From Deltaproteobacteria bacterium (GTDB lineage: Bacteria; Myxococcota_A; Polyangia; Haliangiales; Haliangiaceae): DNA of 43,922 nucleotides. Under the pieces are notes generated by a model, which saw only the letters and a list, made by a program, of their open reading frames with translations, was not told where the DNA came from and did not search any database. The translations under genes were made by a program, and so were the position numbers. Location of the stretch: positions 1 through 43,922 of the forward strand of contig JAFAOG010000197.1 of assembly GCA_019237945.1 (NCBI GenBank). Reading direction: 5' to 3'. Positions 9,500 to 17,954 of the stretch are shown piece by piece (positions within the stretch are counted from its first letter, which is position 1; the number at the start of each line of letters is the position of its first letter).

Positions 9500-10359
9500 T
9501 GGGGCGGCTGCCGCCCGATCTGATCGACAACCTCGTCGACGCCGGGTCGCGCGAGCACTACAGCGACGCCGCGCTCTACGACTACGAATATCGGCGCCGG
9601 CGCGCCGACGTCACGTTCTATCGCGAGCTCGCGAATCAGCGCGCGGCCAAGCGTGTGCTCGAGCTCGGCGCCGGCTCGGGGCGCGTCACGATCCCGCTCG
9701 CGCGCGATGGCCACGAGGTCGTCGCCGTCGATCAGAGCAAGCCGATGCTCGCGAAGCTGCGCGCGCGCGTCGCGGCTCTGCCGCAAGCGGCGGCATCCCG
9801 GGTGCGCGTCGCCGAGGGCGATCTGCGCGACTTCTCCGTCGAGGGCCGCTTCCCGCTCGTGATCGCGGCGTTCAACGTGCTCGAGCACCTCTACACGCGC
9901 GGCGAATTCGCGGCGTGTCTCGCGCGCGTCGCGGCGCACCTCGCACCGGGCGGCGCGTTCGCGTTCGACGTCCAGCTGCCCGACCTCGCGTGGCTGATCC
10001 GCGACCCGCAGAAGCGGTGGGCGAAGACGCGGTTCACCGATCCGACGACGGGCCGCGCGATGTTCTACTCGACGAACCACGACTACGATCCGGTCGGCCA
10101 GATCGCGCTGATCCGCCTCTACTACGAGCCCGTCGACGGCAAGGGGCCGACGAAGATCGTCAAGCTGTCCCAGCGGAAGTACTTCCCCGCCGAGCTCGAA
10201 GCCCTGGTCGCCCACGCCGGATTCCGCGTCGTCGAGCGCTACGGCGATTTTTCTCGCCGCCCCCTCGAGCACGGGGCCGAGAGCCAGGTCCTCGTGTGCG
10301 AGCGTGCGATTCCTCGACGGAGAAAACCCGTTTCCCGTCGAGGATTTGGATCAACTTAA
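9499..10359 (+). CDS. Class I SAM-dependent methyltransferase
   Basis: VLELGAGSGRVTIPLARDGHEVVAVDQSKPML...LVIAAFNVLEHLYT; TAATG overlap with pcnB. Confidence 0.85.
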   Translation: MGRLPPDLIDNLVDAGSREHYSDAALYDYEYRRRRADVTFYRELANQRAAKRVLELGAGSGRVTIPLARDGHEVVAVDQSKPMLAKLRARVAALPQAAASRVRVAEGDLRDFSVEGRFPLVIAAFNVLEHLYTRGEFAACLARVAAHLAPGGAFAFDVQLPDLAWLIRDPQKRWAKTRFTDPTTGRAMFYSTNHDYDPVGQIALIRLYYEPVDGKGPTKIVKLSQRKYFPAELEALVAHAGFRVVERYGDFSRRPLEHGAESQVLVCERAIPRRRKPVSRRGFGST

Positions 10360-10456
10360 TTCTCCGTCGAGAAACAGGTTATCCACAGGCTTTTCTCGTC
10401 GAGAAATGGCCGCGGAAGAGATCTCCGACGGAAAAAAAGTGATCTCCGACGACGAT
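10310..10456. promoter_or_regulatory. Array of six imperfect 15-bp palindromes, mirror-symmetric about a DnaA box
   Basis: 15-mers centred at 10317, 10338, 10367, 10399, 10428 and 10449, all with CG[T/A]CG core and Y/R-biased arms; spacings 21-29-32-29-21 about 10383. Confidence 0.75.
10379..10387 (+). promoter_or_regulatory. Consensus DnaA box TTATCCACA
   Basis: Exact match to TTATNCACA; centre 10383 coincides with symmetry centre of the palindrome array. Confidence 0.6.
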
Positions 10457-10529
10457 TTCCGGGAGTAAACGTCAGACGGTTCGTGTAGCGTTCGCGCACC
10501 CAATTACCCTTAGGGAGGGTCTCTAAATC

Positions 10530-10883
10530 ATGGGTGAGAAGATCGCGAAGCTTGGCATCAAGCGTGACAACGACATGATGTACTACATCAAGAGCGGCGA
10601 CGTCTGGGCGACGCCGCGCAAGAAGCCCGGTCAGCCGAAGGGCAAGGCGGCGAAGGTCGCTGCGGCCGGCGTGGAGATGGACTACAGCAAGTTCCTCTAC
10701 TACCTCGACGGCGACGGCGACATCGCGCGCAAGGAGCGCCAGGTCGGCGGCAGCAAGCGCAAGTCGTCTTCGAAGGCCCCGAAGGCGGCCAAGAAGCCCG
10801 CTGCGAAGAAGGCGGCCAAGAAGGCGCCTGCCAAGAAAGCTGGCGGCAAGAAGGCCGGCGGCAAGAAGGGCAAGCGCAAGTAA
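10530..10883 (+). CDS. Small basic protein: two short duplicated motifs plus histone-H1-like Lys/Ala tail; candidate nucleoid-associated protein
   Basis: GIKRDNDMMYYIKSGDVWATPRK / GVEMDYSKFLYYLDGDGDIARKER then KAPKAAKKPAAKKAAKKAPAKKAGGKKAGGKKGKRK; purine-rich RBS-like AGGGAGGG upstream. Confidence 0.75.
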   Translation: MGEKIAKLGIKRDNDMMYYIKSGDVWATPRKKPGQPKGKAAKVAAAGVEMDYSKFLYYLDGDGDIARKERQVGGSKRKSSSKAPKAAKKPAAKKAAKKAPAKKAGGKKAGGKKGKRK

Positions 10884-10971
10884 GCTCTTCGCTGAGGTCG
10901 CCGCTGCGTTCGCGCCGCGATGACCGAGGCGAACCGTCCGTGCGCGGTGTGTGCCGCGCTCATTAGCTTAG

Positions 10972-11013
10972 ACGCCGAGGGCTCGTCGCCATGTGTGACG
11001 GGCCCTCTGGCGT
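10972..11013 (+). terminator. Stem-loop between 10883 and 11069, candidate terminator or structured RNA
   Basis: ACGCC-GAGGGC ... GCCCTC-T-GGCGT with inner CGTC/GACG pairing; only a short T run follows. Confidence 0.45.
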
Positions 11014-11074
11014 TTCGGCAGGACCGCGTTACCCGTAGCCTCGCGTTTTGCGATAGGATTTCCGCGAGGTGGTG

Positions 11075-12277
11075 ATGCTCCGTCCGCTATCGCGCGCGCT
11101 GCTGATCGCGGCGCTGAGCTTGGGGTACGTCGCGTGGCACGGCCACTGGAACGACGCGTTTGCCAAGAAGCACGGCGGCGACGACGGCGGTGACGATAGC
11201 GGCGATGACGACAGTGGTGACGACGGCGGCGATGACTCCGGCGGCGGCGACGACAAGGGCGGCGGCGACGACTGCGACGACGACTCGTGCGGCGACGACA
11301 AGGACCAGCCGCCGGTCACGTCGGGCGGTCTGTTCACGATGCAGACGTACCCGGTCAACGAGATCCAGCGCCCGCTGACGATGACCCAGGGCATCACGCA
11401 GATCCGCGCCGGGCTCGGCACGGACCTGTCGGCGAAGGGCGCGTTCAACACGTTCGGCGTGAACCTGGAGGCGCAGTACGGCTACAGCGACAACTTCACG
11501 CTGATCGGCGGCCTCACCGACGCGTACAACTTCAAGCAGTTCGGTTTCTACTTCGGCTTCGAGGGCGCGCTCGCGTACGACCTGCTCGATATCCGCGTCG
11601 CCGCGAACGTCCACCGCAACGCGATCCCCGAGTACCAGAACTTCTGCTCGCCGGCCGCGACGAACGATCCGACCGATACGCTGATGGACGGCACGATCAA
11701 CGGCCAGGCGACGAAGGTCGACACGCTCGTCGATCCGAGCCGCTGCGCGACGCCGATGGCGAGCCTGGTCAACCTGCCCGACGGCAACTACGAGGCCGGC
11801 GGCACGCAGTTCTCGATCGATCTCGGCTTCCCGTTCCGCTACGCGATCAAGCCGCAGGTCGCGATCGTCGCGCTGCAGACGCTGATGTCGATCGACTTCA
11901 ACGCGGTCAGCCGCGACCACGTGATCTCGACGCCGACGATGCTGACCGACACGACGACCGGCGTGTCGGAGATGGTGACGATCAACACCGCGACGAAGAA
12001 CGGCGCCAAGCCGGATCTCAAGCCGTCGATCGGCATCGCGACGAACCCCGTGCCGCAGCTGTCGCTCGTCGTGTTCGCGCAGCTGCGCATTCCCGACTTC
12101 GACACCGCCGCCGGCGCATTCCAGGTGCCGGTCACCGGCCGCATCGAGTTCTCGCCGAGCCAGAAGCTCGACGTCGGGCTCGAGTTCACGCTGCTCAACG
12201 TCAAGCCGCCGACCGGCCAGAGCCCGATCGACAATCGCTTCCTGAGCCTGTTCATGCAGTCGAGGTTCGGTAAGTAA
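11075..12277 (+). CDS. Outer-membrane protein with Asp/Gly-rich low-complexity N-terminal segment
   Basis: Signal sequence, then GGDDGGDDSGDDDSGDDGGDDSGGGDDKGGGDDCDDDSCGDDKD, then beta-barrel-like region. Alternative GTG start at 11069. Confidence 0.7.
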   Translation: MLRPLSRALLIAALSLGYVAWHGHWNDAFAKKHGGDDGGDDSGDDDSGDDGGDDSGGGDDKGGGDDCDDDSCGDDKDQPPVTSGGLFTMQTYPVNEIQRPLTMTQGITQIRAGLGTDLSAKGAFNTFGVNLEAQYGYSDNFTLIGGLTDAYNFKQFGFYFGFEGALAYDLLDIRVAANVHRNAIPEYQNFCSPAATNDPTDTLMDGTINGQATKVDTLVDPSRCATPMASLVNLPDGNYEAGGTQFSIDLGFPFRYAIKPQVAIVALQTLMSIDFNAVSRDHVISTPTMLTDTTTGVSEMVTINTATKNGAKPDLKPSIGIATNPVPQLSLVVFAQLRIPDFDTAAGAFQVPVTGRIEFSPSQKLDVGLEFTLLNVKPPTGQSPIDNRFLSLFMQSRFGK

Positions 12278-13531
12278 ATGAAGGTTTGTCCTCGCTGCTA
12301 CACGCGGTTCCCCGACGGCGAGCGGTTCTGCCTGCACGACTCCGCTGTCCTCGTCGAGGAAGAGGACATCGCACGCCTCGGCCACAACATCGGCAACTAC
12401 CGGCTCGACAAGATCCTCGGCCGCGGTGGCATGGGGACCGTGTATTTCGGCGAGCACATCTACATCAAGCGCCCGGTCGCCGTGAAAGTGCTGCACCCGC
12501 AGTTCGCGCGCTACCAGGAGGCGATCCATCGCTTCCTGCGCGAGGCGCGCGCGGCGACGTCGATCAACCATCCGAACATCGTCGACGTCACCGACTTCGG
12601 CATCCTGCCCGAAGGGCCGGTGTACTTCGTCATGGAGTACCTCGAGGGCAAGTCGCTCGAGGACGTGATCGAGAAGGAAGGCGCGGTCGAGCTGCACCGC
12701 GCGCTCAACATCGCGAACCAGATTGCGCTCGCGCTCGATGCGGCGCATGCGGTCGGTGTCATTCACCGCGACCTCAAGCCCGACAACATCATGTTGCTCA
12801 AGCGGCCCGGTCGACGTGACATCGTCCGCATGAACCCCGACAACTCGTGGATCACCGAGCGCGAGGAATCGTACGACTTCGTCAAGGTCCTCGATTTCGG
12901 CATCGCGAAGGTGATGATTCAGGACGAGCTGATGGCGGAGACCGTGCAGGGCGCCGTCTTCGGCACGCCCGAGTACATGTCTCCCGAGAGTGCGCGCGGC
13001 GAGGATGTCGACCACCGCGCCGACGTCTACTCGCTTGGCGTGATCCTGTTCGACATGCTGTGCGGGCGCCCGCCGTTCGAGGCGCCGCAGTCGAGCGAGG
13101 TGCTCTCGATGCACATCCATCAGCCGCCGCCGTCGCCGCGCGAGTTCGCGCCGCACCGCGAGATCACGGAGCAAGCCGAGGCCGTGATCATGAAGGCGAT
13201 GCAGAAGGATCCGAACAAGCGCTACCAGGACATGATCGAGTTCCGGCGCGACCTCGAAATCTCGTACGGTTCGATCAGCTACCGCCGTCGCGGTGCGCCG
13301 CAGCGCGGGCTCGATCCGAAGGGCCCCGAGGCACGCGCGCCCAAGAAGCGCCTGACCGAAGAGCTCGACGAGTGGATCTCGAATGATCCGTCGGGGATGT
13401 CGGTCGAGCAGGCCCGCATGGTCGCGCTCGTCGAGACCGCCGAGAAGGCGTTTACCCCCAGCGGCATGTCGCCGCAGGAGGCGGAACGCATCGCGAACGC
13501 CCTCGACCGCGCGCTCGACGACGACGAGTAG
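12278..13531 (+). CDS. Ser/Thr protein kinase with N-terminal zinc-ribbon-like Cys motif
   Basis: MKVCPRCYTRFPDGERFCLHD; GRGGMGTVYFGEH, VAVKVL, VIHRDLKPDNIML, VLDFGIAKV. Confidence 0.92.
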   Translation: MKVCPRCYTRFPDGERFCLHDSAVLVEEEDIARLGHNIGNYRLDKILGRGGMGTVYFGEHIYIKRPVAVKVLHPQFARYQEAIHRFLREARAATSINHPNIVDVTDFGILPEGPVYFVMEYLEGKSLEDVIEKEGAVELHRALNIANQIALALDAAHAVGVIHRDLKPDNIMLLKRPGRRDIVRMNPDNSWITEREESYDFVKVLDFGIAKVMIQDELMAETVQGAVFGTPEYMSPESARGEDVDHRADVYSLGVILFDMLCGRPPFEAPQSSEVLSMHIHQPPPSPREFAPHREITEQAEAVIMKAMQKDPNKRYQDMIEFRRDLEISYGSISYRRRGAPQRGLDPKGPEARAPKKRLTEELDEWISNDPSGMSVEQARMVALVETAEKAFTPSGMSPQEAERIANALDRALDDDE

Positions 13532-13604
13532 CGTTTTGCATCACGGGAATTTCGTTCGGCGCCGCCGCGCCAATCGTTGACGGTGTGCTACCGTGAACGG
13601 GTCA

Positions 13605-13850
13605 ATGTCCGTGCAGCACAACCAGTCTGGCCAGCTCGTCCTCCGCAAGGACGTCAAGTTCAACGGGGTGAAGGTGTTTTCGGCGACGATGGTGGCGGAC
13701 CGTGATCAGCTGGGCGAAAAAGTCACCGCGTGGATCGCCGCCCACAACGAGTGCAAGGTCACCGATATCGTGATCACGCAGTCGTCGGACGAGGCGTTCC
13801 ACTGCATTGCGATCACCGTGTTCTACTGGGAAGAGAACACGCGCCGCTGA
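13605..13850 (+). CDS. Small hypothetical protein
   Basis: About 81-aa ORF between kinase and serC; start ambiguous (13593 GTG or 13605 ATG). Confidence 0.5.
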   Translation: MSVQHNQSGQLVLRKDVKFNGVKVFSATMVADRDQLGEKVTAWIAAHNECKVTDIVITQSSDEAFHCIAITVFYWEENTRR

Positions 13851-13861
13851 GCTAGCCGCGC

Positions 13862-14920
13862 ATGCGCAAGCCGAACTTCTCGTCGGGCCCTGCAACGCTC
13901 CCCGAAGAAGTCCTGCGGCGCGCCCAGGAAGCGATCTGGGACCTCGACGGCTCCGGCATCGGGATCCTCGAACATAGCCACCGCGGCAAGGAATTCGGCC
14001 GCGTCCTCGATGGCGCCGAGCGCGCGGTCCGCGACGTGGGCAACATCGGCGTCGACTACGCCGTCCTGTTCGTCACGGCGGGCGCGACGCAGCACTTCGC
14101 GATGGTGCCGCAGAACTTCCTCTCGCCGAACGAGACGGCCGACTACTGCCACACCGGCGTGTGGTCGGGCAAGGCGATCGAGGAAGCGCGGCGCTGCGGC
14201 ACGGTCCACGTCGCGTGCACCTCGGAGCCCGCGTTCGATCACGTCCCGGAGCGCTGCAGCTGGTCCGCGTCGCCGCGCTACGTCCACTACACGTCGAACG
14301 AGACGATCTACGGCACGCAGTGGGTCGCTCCGCCGCGCGCGCCCGCCCCGCTCGTCTGCGACGCGTCGAGCGACATCTTCAGCCGCCCGCTTCCGCTCGA
14401 GAATCACGCACTGATCTACGCGGGCGCCCAGAAGAACCTCGGCCCGTCGGGCATCTCGCTCGTGATCGCGCGCAAGGACTTCGTCGAGTCGGGGCGCAGC
14501 GACCTGTCGCCGCTCAATCAGTACCGCACGTACGTCGCCGAGAAGTCGATGCACAACACGCCGAACACGTTCGGCATCTTCATCATCGGCGAGACGTGCC
14601 GGTGGATCCTCGCGCAGGGCGGCCTCGCCGCGATCGACGAGCGTAACCGCCGCAAGGCCGCCGTGCTCTACGACTTCCTCGACCACAGCAAGCACTGGAA
14701 GCCGCACGCGCAGCGCGGCAGCCGCTCGCTGATGAACGTCACGTTCCGCGCCGACACGAAGGAGCGCGAGGAGGCGTTCGTCAAGGCAGCCGAAGCGGCC
14801 GGGCTGTCGGGCCTCAAGGGCCACCGCTCGGTCGGCGGCATGCGCGCGAGCCTGTACAACGCGTTCCCCGAGGCGGGCGTGAAGCGCCTCGTCGAGCTGC
14901 TCGCCGAGCACGACAAGTGA
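13862..14920 (+). CDS. serC: Phosphoserine aminotransferase
   Basis: MRKPNFSSGPATLPEEVLRRAQEAIWDLDGSGIGILEHSHRGKEF; VCDASSDIFSRPL; YAGAQKNLGPSGISLVI. Confidence 0.92.
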   Translation: MRKPNFSSGPATLPEEVLRRAQEAIWDLDGSGIGILEHSHRGKEFGRVLDGAERAVRDVGNIGVDYAVLFVTAGATQHFAMVPQNFLSPNETADYCHTGVWSGKAIEEARRCGTVHVACTSEPAFDHVPERCSWSASPRYVHYTSNETIYGTQWVAPPRAPAPLVCDASSDIFSRPLPLENHALIYAGAQKNLGPSGISLVIARKDFVESGRSDLSPLNQYRTYVAEKSMHNTPNTFGIFIIGETCRWILAQGGLAAIDERNRRKAAVLYDFLDHSKHWKPHAQRGSRSLMNVTFRADTKEREEAFVKAAEAAGLSGLKGHRSVGGMRASLYNAFPEAGVKRLVELLAEHDK

Positions 14921-14935
14921 GGCCGTAGCGATCGA

Positions 14936-14965
14936 CCGGACCGTCGAGTCTGCGAGATGGTCCGG
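14936..14965. terminator. Weak stem-loop just after serC stop
   Basis: CCGGACC-(16 nt)-GGTCCGG perfect 7-bp arms; no T tract. Confidence 0.3.
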
Positions 14966-15040
14966 CTCCGCAGGCCGAACGCGTCCCCGTGGGACAAGTA
15001 GCTCGCGCCGCGCGCCACCACCCGCGAACGCCGCGCAGGT

Positions 15041-15649
15041 ATGCTCGCGCCCATGAGCTGGCTCGGCGCAGGCGGCGGCAAGGCACTCGAGGCGGCGGTC
15101 GGCGAGCTGGAGAAAGGCTCGGGCGTCGAGGTCGTGCTCGCGGTGCGCGAACGCGCGCGATTCTGGGTCGTGCAGCACGTGCTGGTCGGCATCGCGGCGG
15201 GCATCGGCGTGCTCGCGTTCTGCGTGTGGCGCTATCTGCCTCGCTGGGAGGTCGTCGCGCTGCCGATCGCGGCGGGCGTCGTCGGCACGCTCGTCGTCGA
15301 GCTGATCGGCCCCTTGTATCGGTTCCTCGCACCCGGCGCGCTGCGCGATCAGCACGTTCGCGAGGCGGCGCGCGCGGCCTTCGTCGACAACCGCGTGCAC
15401 ACGACGACGGCCCGCACCGGTCTGCTCGTTCTCATCGCGGTGCGTGAACGCCGCGTCGAGCTGGTCGGCGATACGGGGCTCGCGAGCCTCAGAATGTGGG
15501 TTTGGTCGGCGTAGCTCGCAGCCGTGGTCGGGGATGGGCCGGCGGTTGTCGCGAAGGTGCTCGCCTCATTCGCGCCGCAGCTCGCGGCTGCTGCACCGCG
15601 GCGCGGCGATGACGTCAACGAGCTGCCGGACGCGCCACGCGATGCGTGA
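15041..15649 (+). pseudogene. TPM-domain-like membrane protein interrupted by in-frame TAG at 15512-15514
   Basis: AFVDNRVHTTTARTGLLVLIAVRERRVELVGDTGLASLRMWVWSA*LAAVVGDGPAVVAKVLASFAPQLAAAAPRRGDDVNELPDAPRDA*; same frame either side of the stop. Confidence 0.6.
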
Positions 15650-15749
15650 TCTGTCAACTGAACATGCGGCTGGTTCCGGATCTCTCGCAGTCGAGGAAAC
15701 CGGCAAAAAATAGGCGACGTCGATCGCGGTCTGATATCGATTGTCGACG

Positions 15750-17954
15750 ATGTTTGCAGCCGTCGAGGCGCGCTGTGTACCGCGCCTCCAGCTCAAAGCC
15801 GAGACTCTGTTCCTGTCGGATGGAGAGATCCGCGTCGCGGCGCTCAACCTCGACTTCGCGTACCAGGGTGGACCGCGCGACTTCGCGGCAGAACGCCGCG
15901 CGCGCCAGGTGATCGAGAGCCTCGGCGCGGTCGAGCTCGCGAGCCTGGACGATGCCGAGGTGATGCCGGGCGCGCGCGTCGACTACGTGCTGCGGATCGA
16001 TGGCGACGTCCACGCGCTGTGCGCGTTCGCGGCGTACGCCTTGCCGCAGCTGCGCCAGCTCGGCTGGGAGATCGCGATCGATCCCGAGTATCCGTGGCAG
16101 GTCGTCGGCGACGAGGCGCCGATGTACGCCGATGTCACGCAGGCCGAGAAGCCCGACTGGTTCAGCCTGGAGATGGGCGTCGAGGTCGATGGCCATCGCG
16201 TGAATTTGTTGCCGGCGCTGCTCGAGATCCTCGATCACACCGCCGACCTCGAGGCGTTGACGCGCTCGACACGCCGCTGCATCGCGGTGCCGGTCGACGG
16301 CAAGCGCTGGCTGCCCGTGCCTCCGGCGCGCCTCAAGCTGCTGTGCCGCGTGCTGCTCGAGATGTATCGCAATGGCGATCGCGTCGTGGCGCCCGTCGTT
16401 CGCGCGGCCGCGCTCGCCGAGGTCGGCGCGGCACTTCACGACGACAAGCGTCCCGTGCGGTGGACCGGCGACACGAAGCTGCGCGACCAGGGCTACGCGC
16501 TCGCGCTCGGTCCGCGCCGTGAGGTCGCCGTGTCGCTCGAGGGGTTGCAGGCGGATCTGCGGCCGTATCAGAAGGACGGCGTCGCGTGGCTCCAGCACCT
16601 GCGCGAGCACGGCGCGGGCGGCATCCTCGCCGACGACATGGGCCTCGGCAAGACGCTCCAGACGATCGCGCACATCCTCGCCGAGAAGCGCGCCGGGCGC
16701 CTCGACAAGCCGGCGATGGTCGTCACGCTGACGTCGCTCGTCGGAAACTGGGCGCGCGAGCTCGCGAAGTTCGCGCCCGAGCTGCGCGTGCTCAAGCTCC
16801 ACGGCCCGTCGCGCAAGACGAAGTTCGTCGAGATCCCGCAGCACGATGTCGTGATCACGACCTACCCGCTCGTCACGCGCGACCGCGACGAGCTTGCCGA
16901 GCACGAGCTCCACCTGCTCGTCCTCGACGAGGCGCACGCGATCAAGAACTCGACCGCCCAGGCCGCCGATGCGGTGCGCGCGCTCGAGGCCCGCCATCGC
17001 GTCTGTCTCTCCGGCACGCCGATCGAGAACCACCTCGGCGAGCTGTGGTCGCTGCTCGACTTCCTGAACCCCGGCATGCTCGGCACCTCGGACGAGTTCC
17101 GCATGAAGTTCCGCACGCCGATCGAGGACCAGGGCGACAACAAGCGCCTGATGGTGCTGCGCGATCAGGTGCGCCCGTACGTGCTCCGCCGCACGAAGGA
17201 CACCGTCGCGAAGGAGCTGCCGCCGAAGACCGAGCTCGTGCGAGCGGTCGAGCTGACGGGCGCGCAGCGCGAGCTGTACGAGTCGATCCGCATCGCGGCC
17301 CACGCCGACGTCCGCCAGCACATCAAGCAGCGCGGCCTCCGCGGCGCGACGATCGCGATCCTCGACGCGCTCCTCAAGCTGCGCCAGGTCTGCTGCGATC
17401 CGCGGATCGCATCGGTCGAGGCCGCGCGCCAGGTCGAGGGCAGCGCCAAGCTCGAGCTGCTGCTCGAGATGCTAGAGACCCAGCTCGCCGAGGGTCGCCG
17501 CATCCTCGTGTTCTCGAGCTTCGCGCGCATGCTCGCGCTGATCAGCGAGGCGCTGCTCGGCAAGGGCATCGGCCACGTGACGCTGACCGGCCAGACGACG
17601 GATCGCCAGAAGCCGATCGACGCGTTCCAGAACGGCCGCGCCGACGTGTTCCTGATCTCGCTCAAGGCCGGCGGCACCGGCCTCAACCTGACGAGCGCCG
17701 ACACCGTCATCCACTACGATCCGTGGTGGAACCCGGCCGCTCAGGCGCAGGCGACCGACCGCGCCTATCGCATCGGCCAGACCAAGCCGGTGTTCGCGTA
17801 CAACCTGATCGCGGCCGGCTCCGTCGAGGATCGGATGCTCGCGCTGCAGCGCCACAAGCGCCGGCTCGCCGACGCGATCCTCGCGCAGGGCGGCAGCGAA
17901 GGCGCCGGCCTCACCGAGCGTGACGTCGACGATCTGCTCGCGCCGCTCGGCTAG
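15750..17954 (+). CDS. SNF2-family DNA/RNA helicase
   Basis: GGILADDMGLGKTLQTIAHIL, LLVLDEAHAIKN, LSGTPIENHLGELWSLLDFL, SLKAGGTGLNLTSADTVIHYDPWWNPAAQAQATDRAYRIGQTKPV. Confidence 0.93.
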   Translation: MFAAVEARCVPRLQLKAETLFLSDGEIRVAALNLDFAYQGGPRDFAAERRARQVIESLGAVELASLDDAEVMPGARVDYVLRIDGDVHALCAFAAYALPQLRQLGWEIAIDPEYPWQVVGDEAPMYADVTQAEKPDWFSLEMGVEVDGHRVNLLPALLEILDHTADLEALTRSTRRCIAVPVDGKRWLPVPPARLKLLCRVLLEMYRNGDRVVAPVVRAAALAEVGAALHDDKRPVRWTGDTKLRDQGYALALGPRREVAVSLEGLQADLRPYQKDGVAWLQHLREHGAGGILADDMGLGKTLQTIAHILAEKRAGRLDKPAMVVTLTSLVGNWARELAKFAPELRVLKLHGPSRKTKFVEIPQHDVVITTYPLVTRDRDELAEHELHLLVLDEAHAIKNSTAQAADAVRALEARHRVCLSGTPIENHLGELWSLLDFLNPGMLGTSDEFRMKFRTPIEDQGDNKRLMVLRDQVRPYVLRRTKDTVAKELPPKTELVRAVELTGAQRELYESIRIAAHADVRQHIKQRGLRGATIAILDALLKLRQVCCDPRIASVEAARQVEGSAKLELLLEMLETQLAEGRRILVFSSFARMLALISEALLGKGIGHVTLTGQTTDRQKPIDAFQNGRADVFLISLKAGGTGLNLTSADTVIHYDPWWNPAAQAQATDRAYRIGQTKPVFAYNLIAAGSVEDRMLALQRHKRRLADAILAQGGSEGAGLTERDVDDLLAPLG

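Noticed and set aside
10310-10456. CRISPR array interpretation of the repeats
   Set aside because: Units are short imperfect palindromes with alternating orientation and mirror spacing, no identical repeats and no cas genes.
10310-10456. ParB parS site interpretation
   Set aside because: No TGTTTCACGTGAAACA-like sequence; motif core is CGTCG.
10310-10456. Chromosomal oriC interpretation
   Set aside because: Only one DnaA box seen and no dnaA, dnaN, gyrB or rpmH nearby; an accessory DnaA-linked role is still possible.
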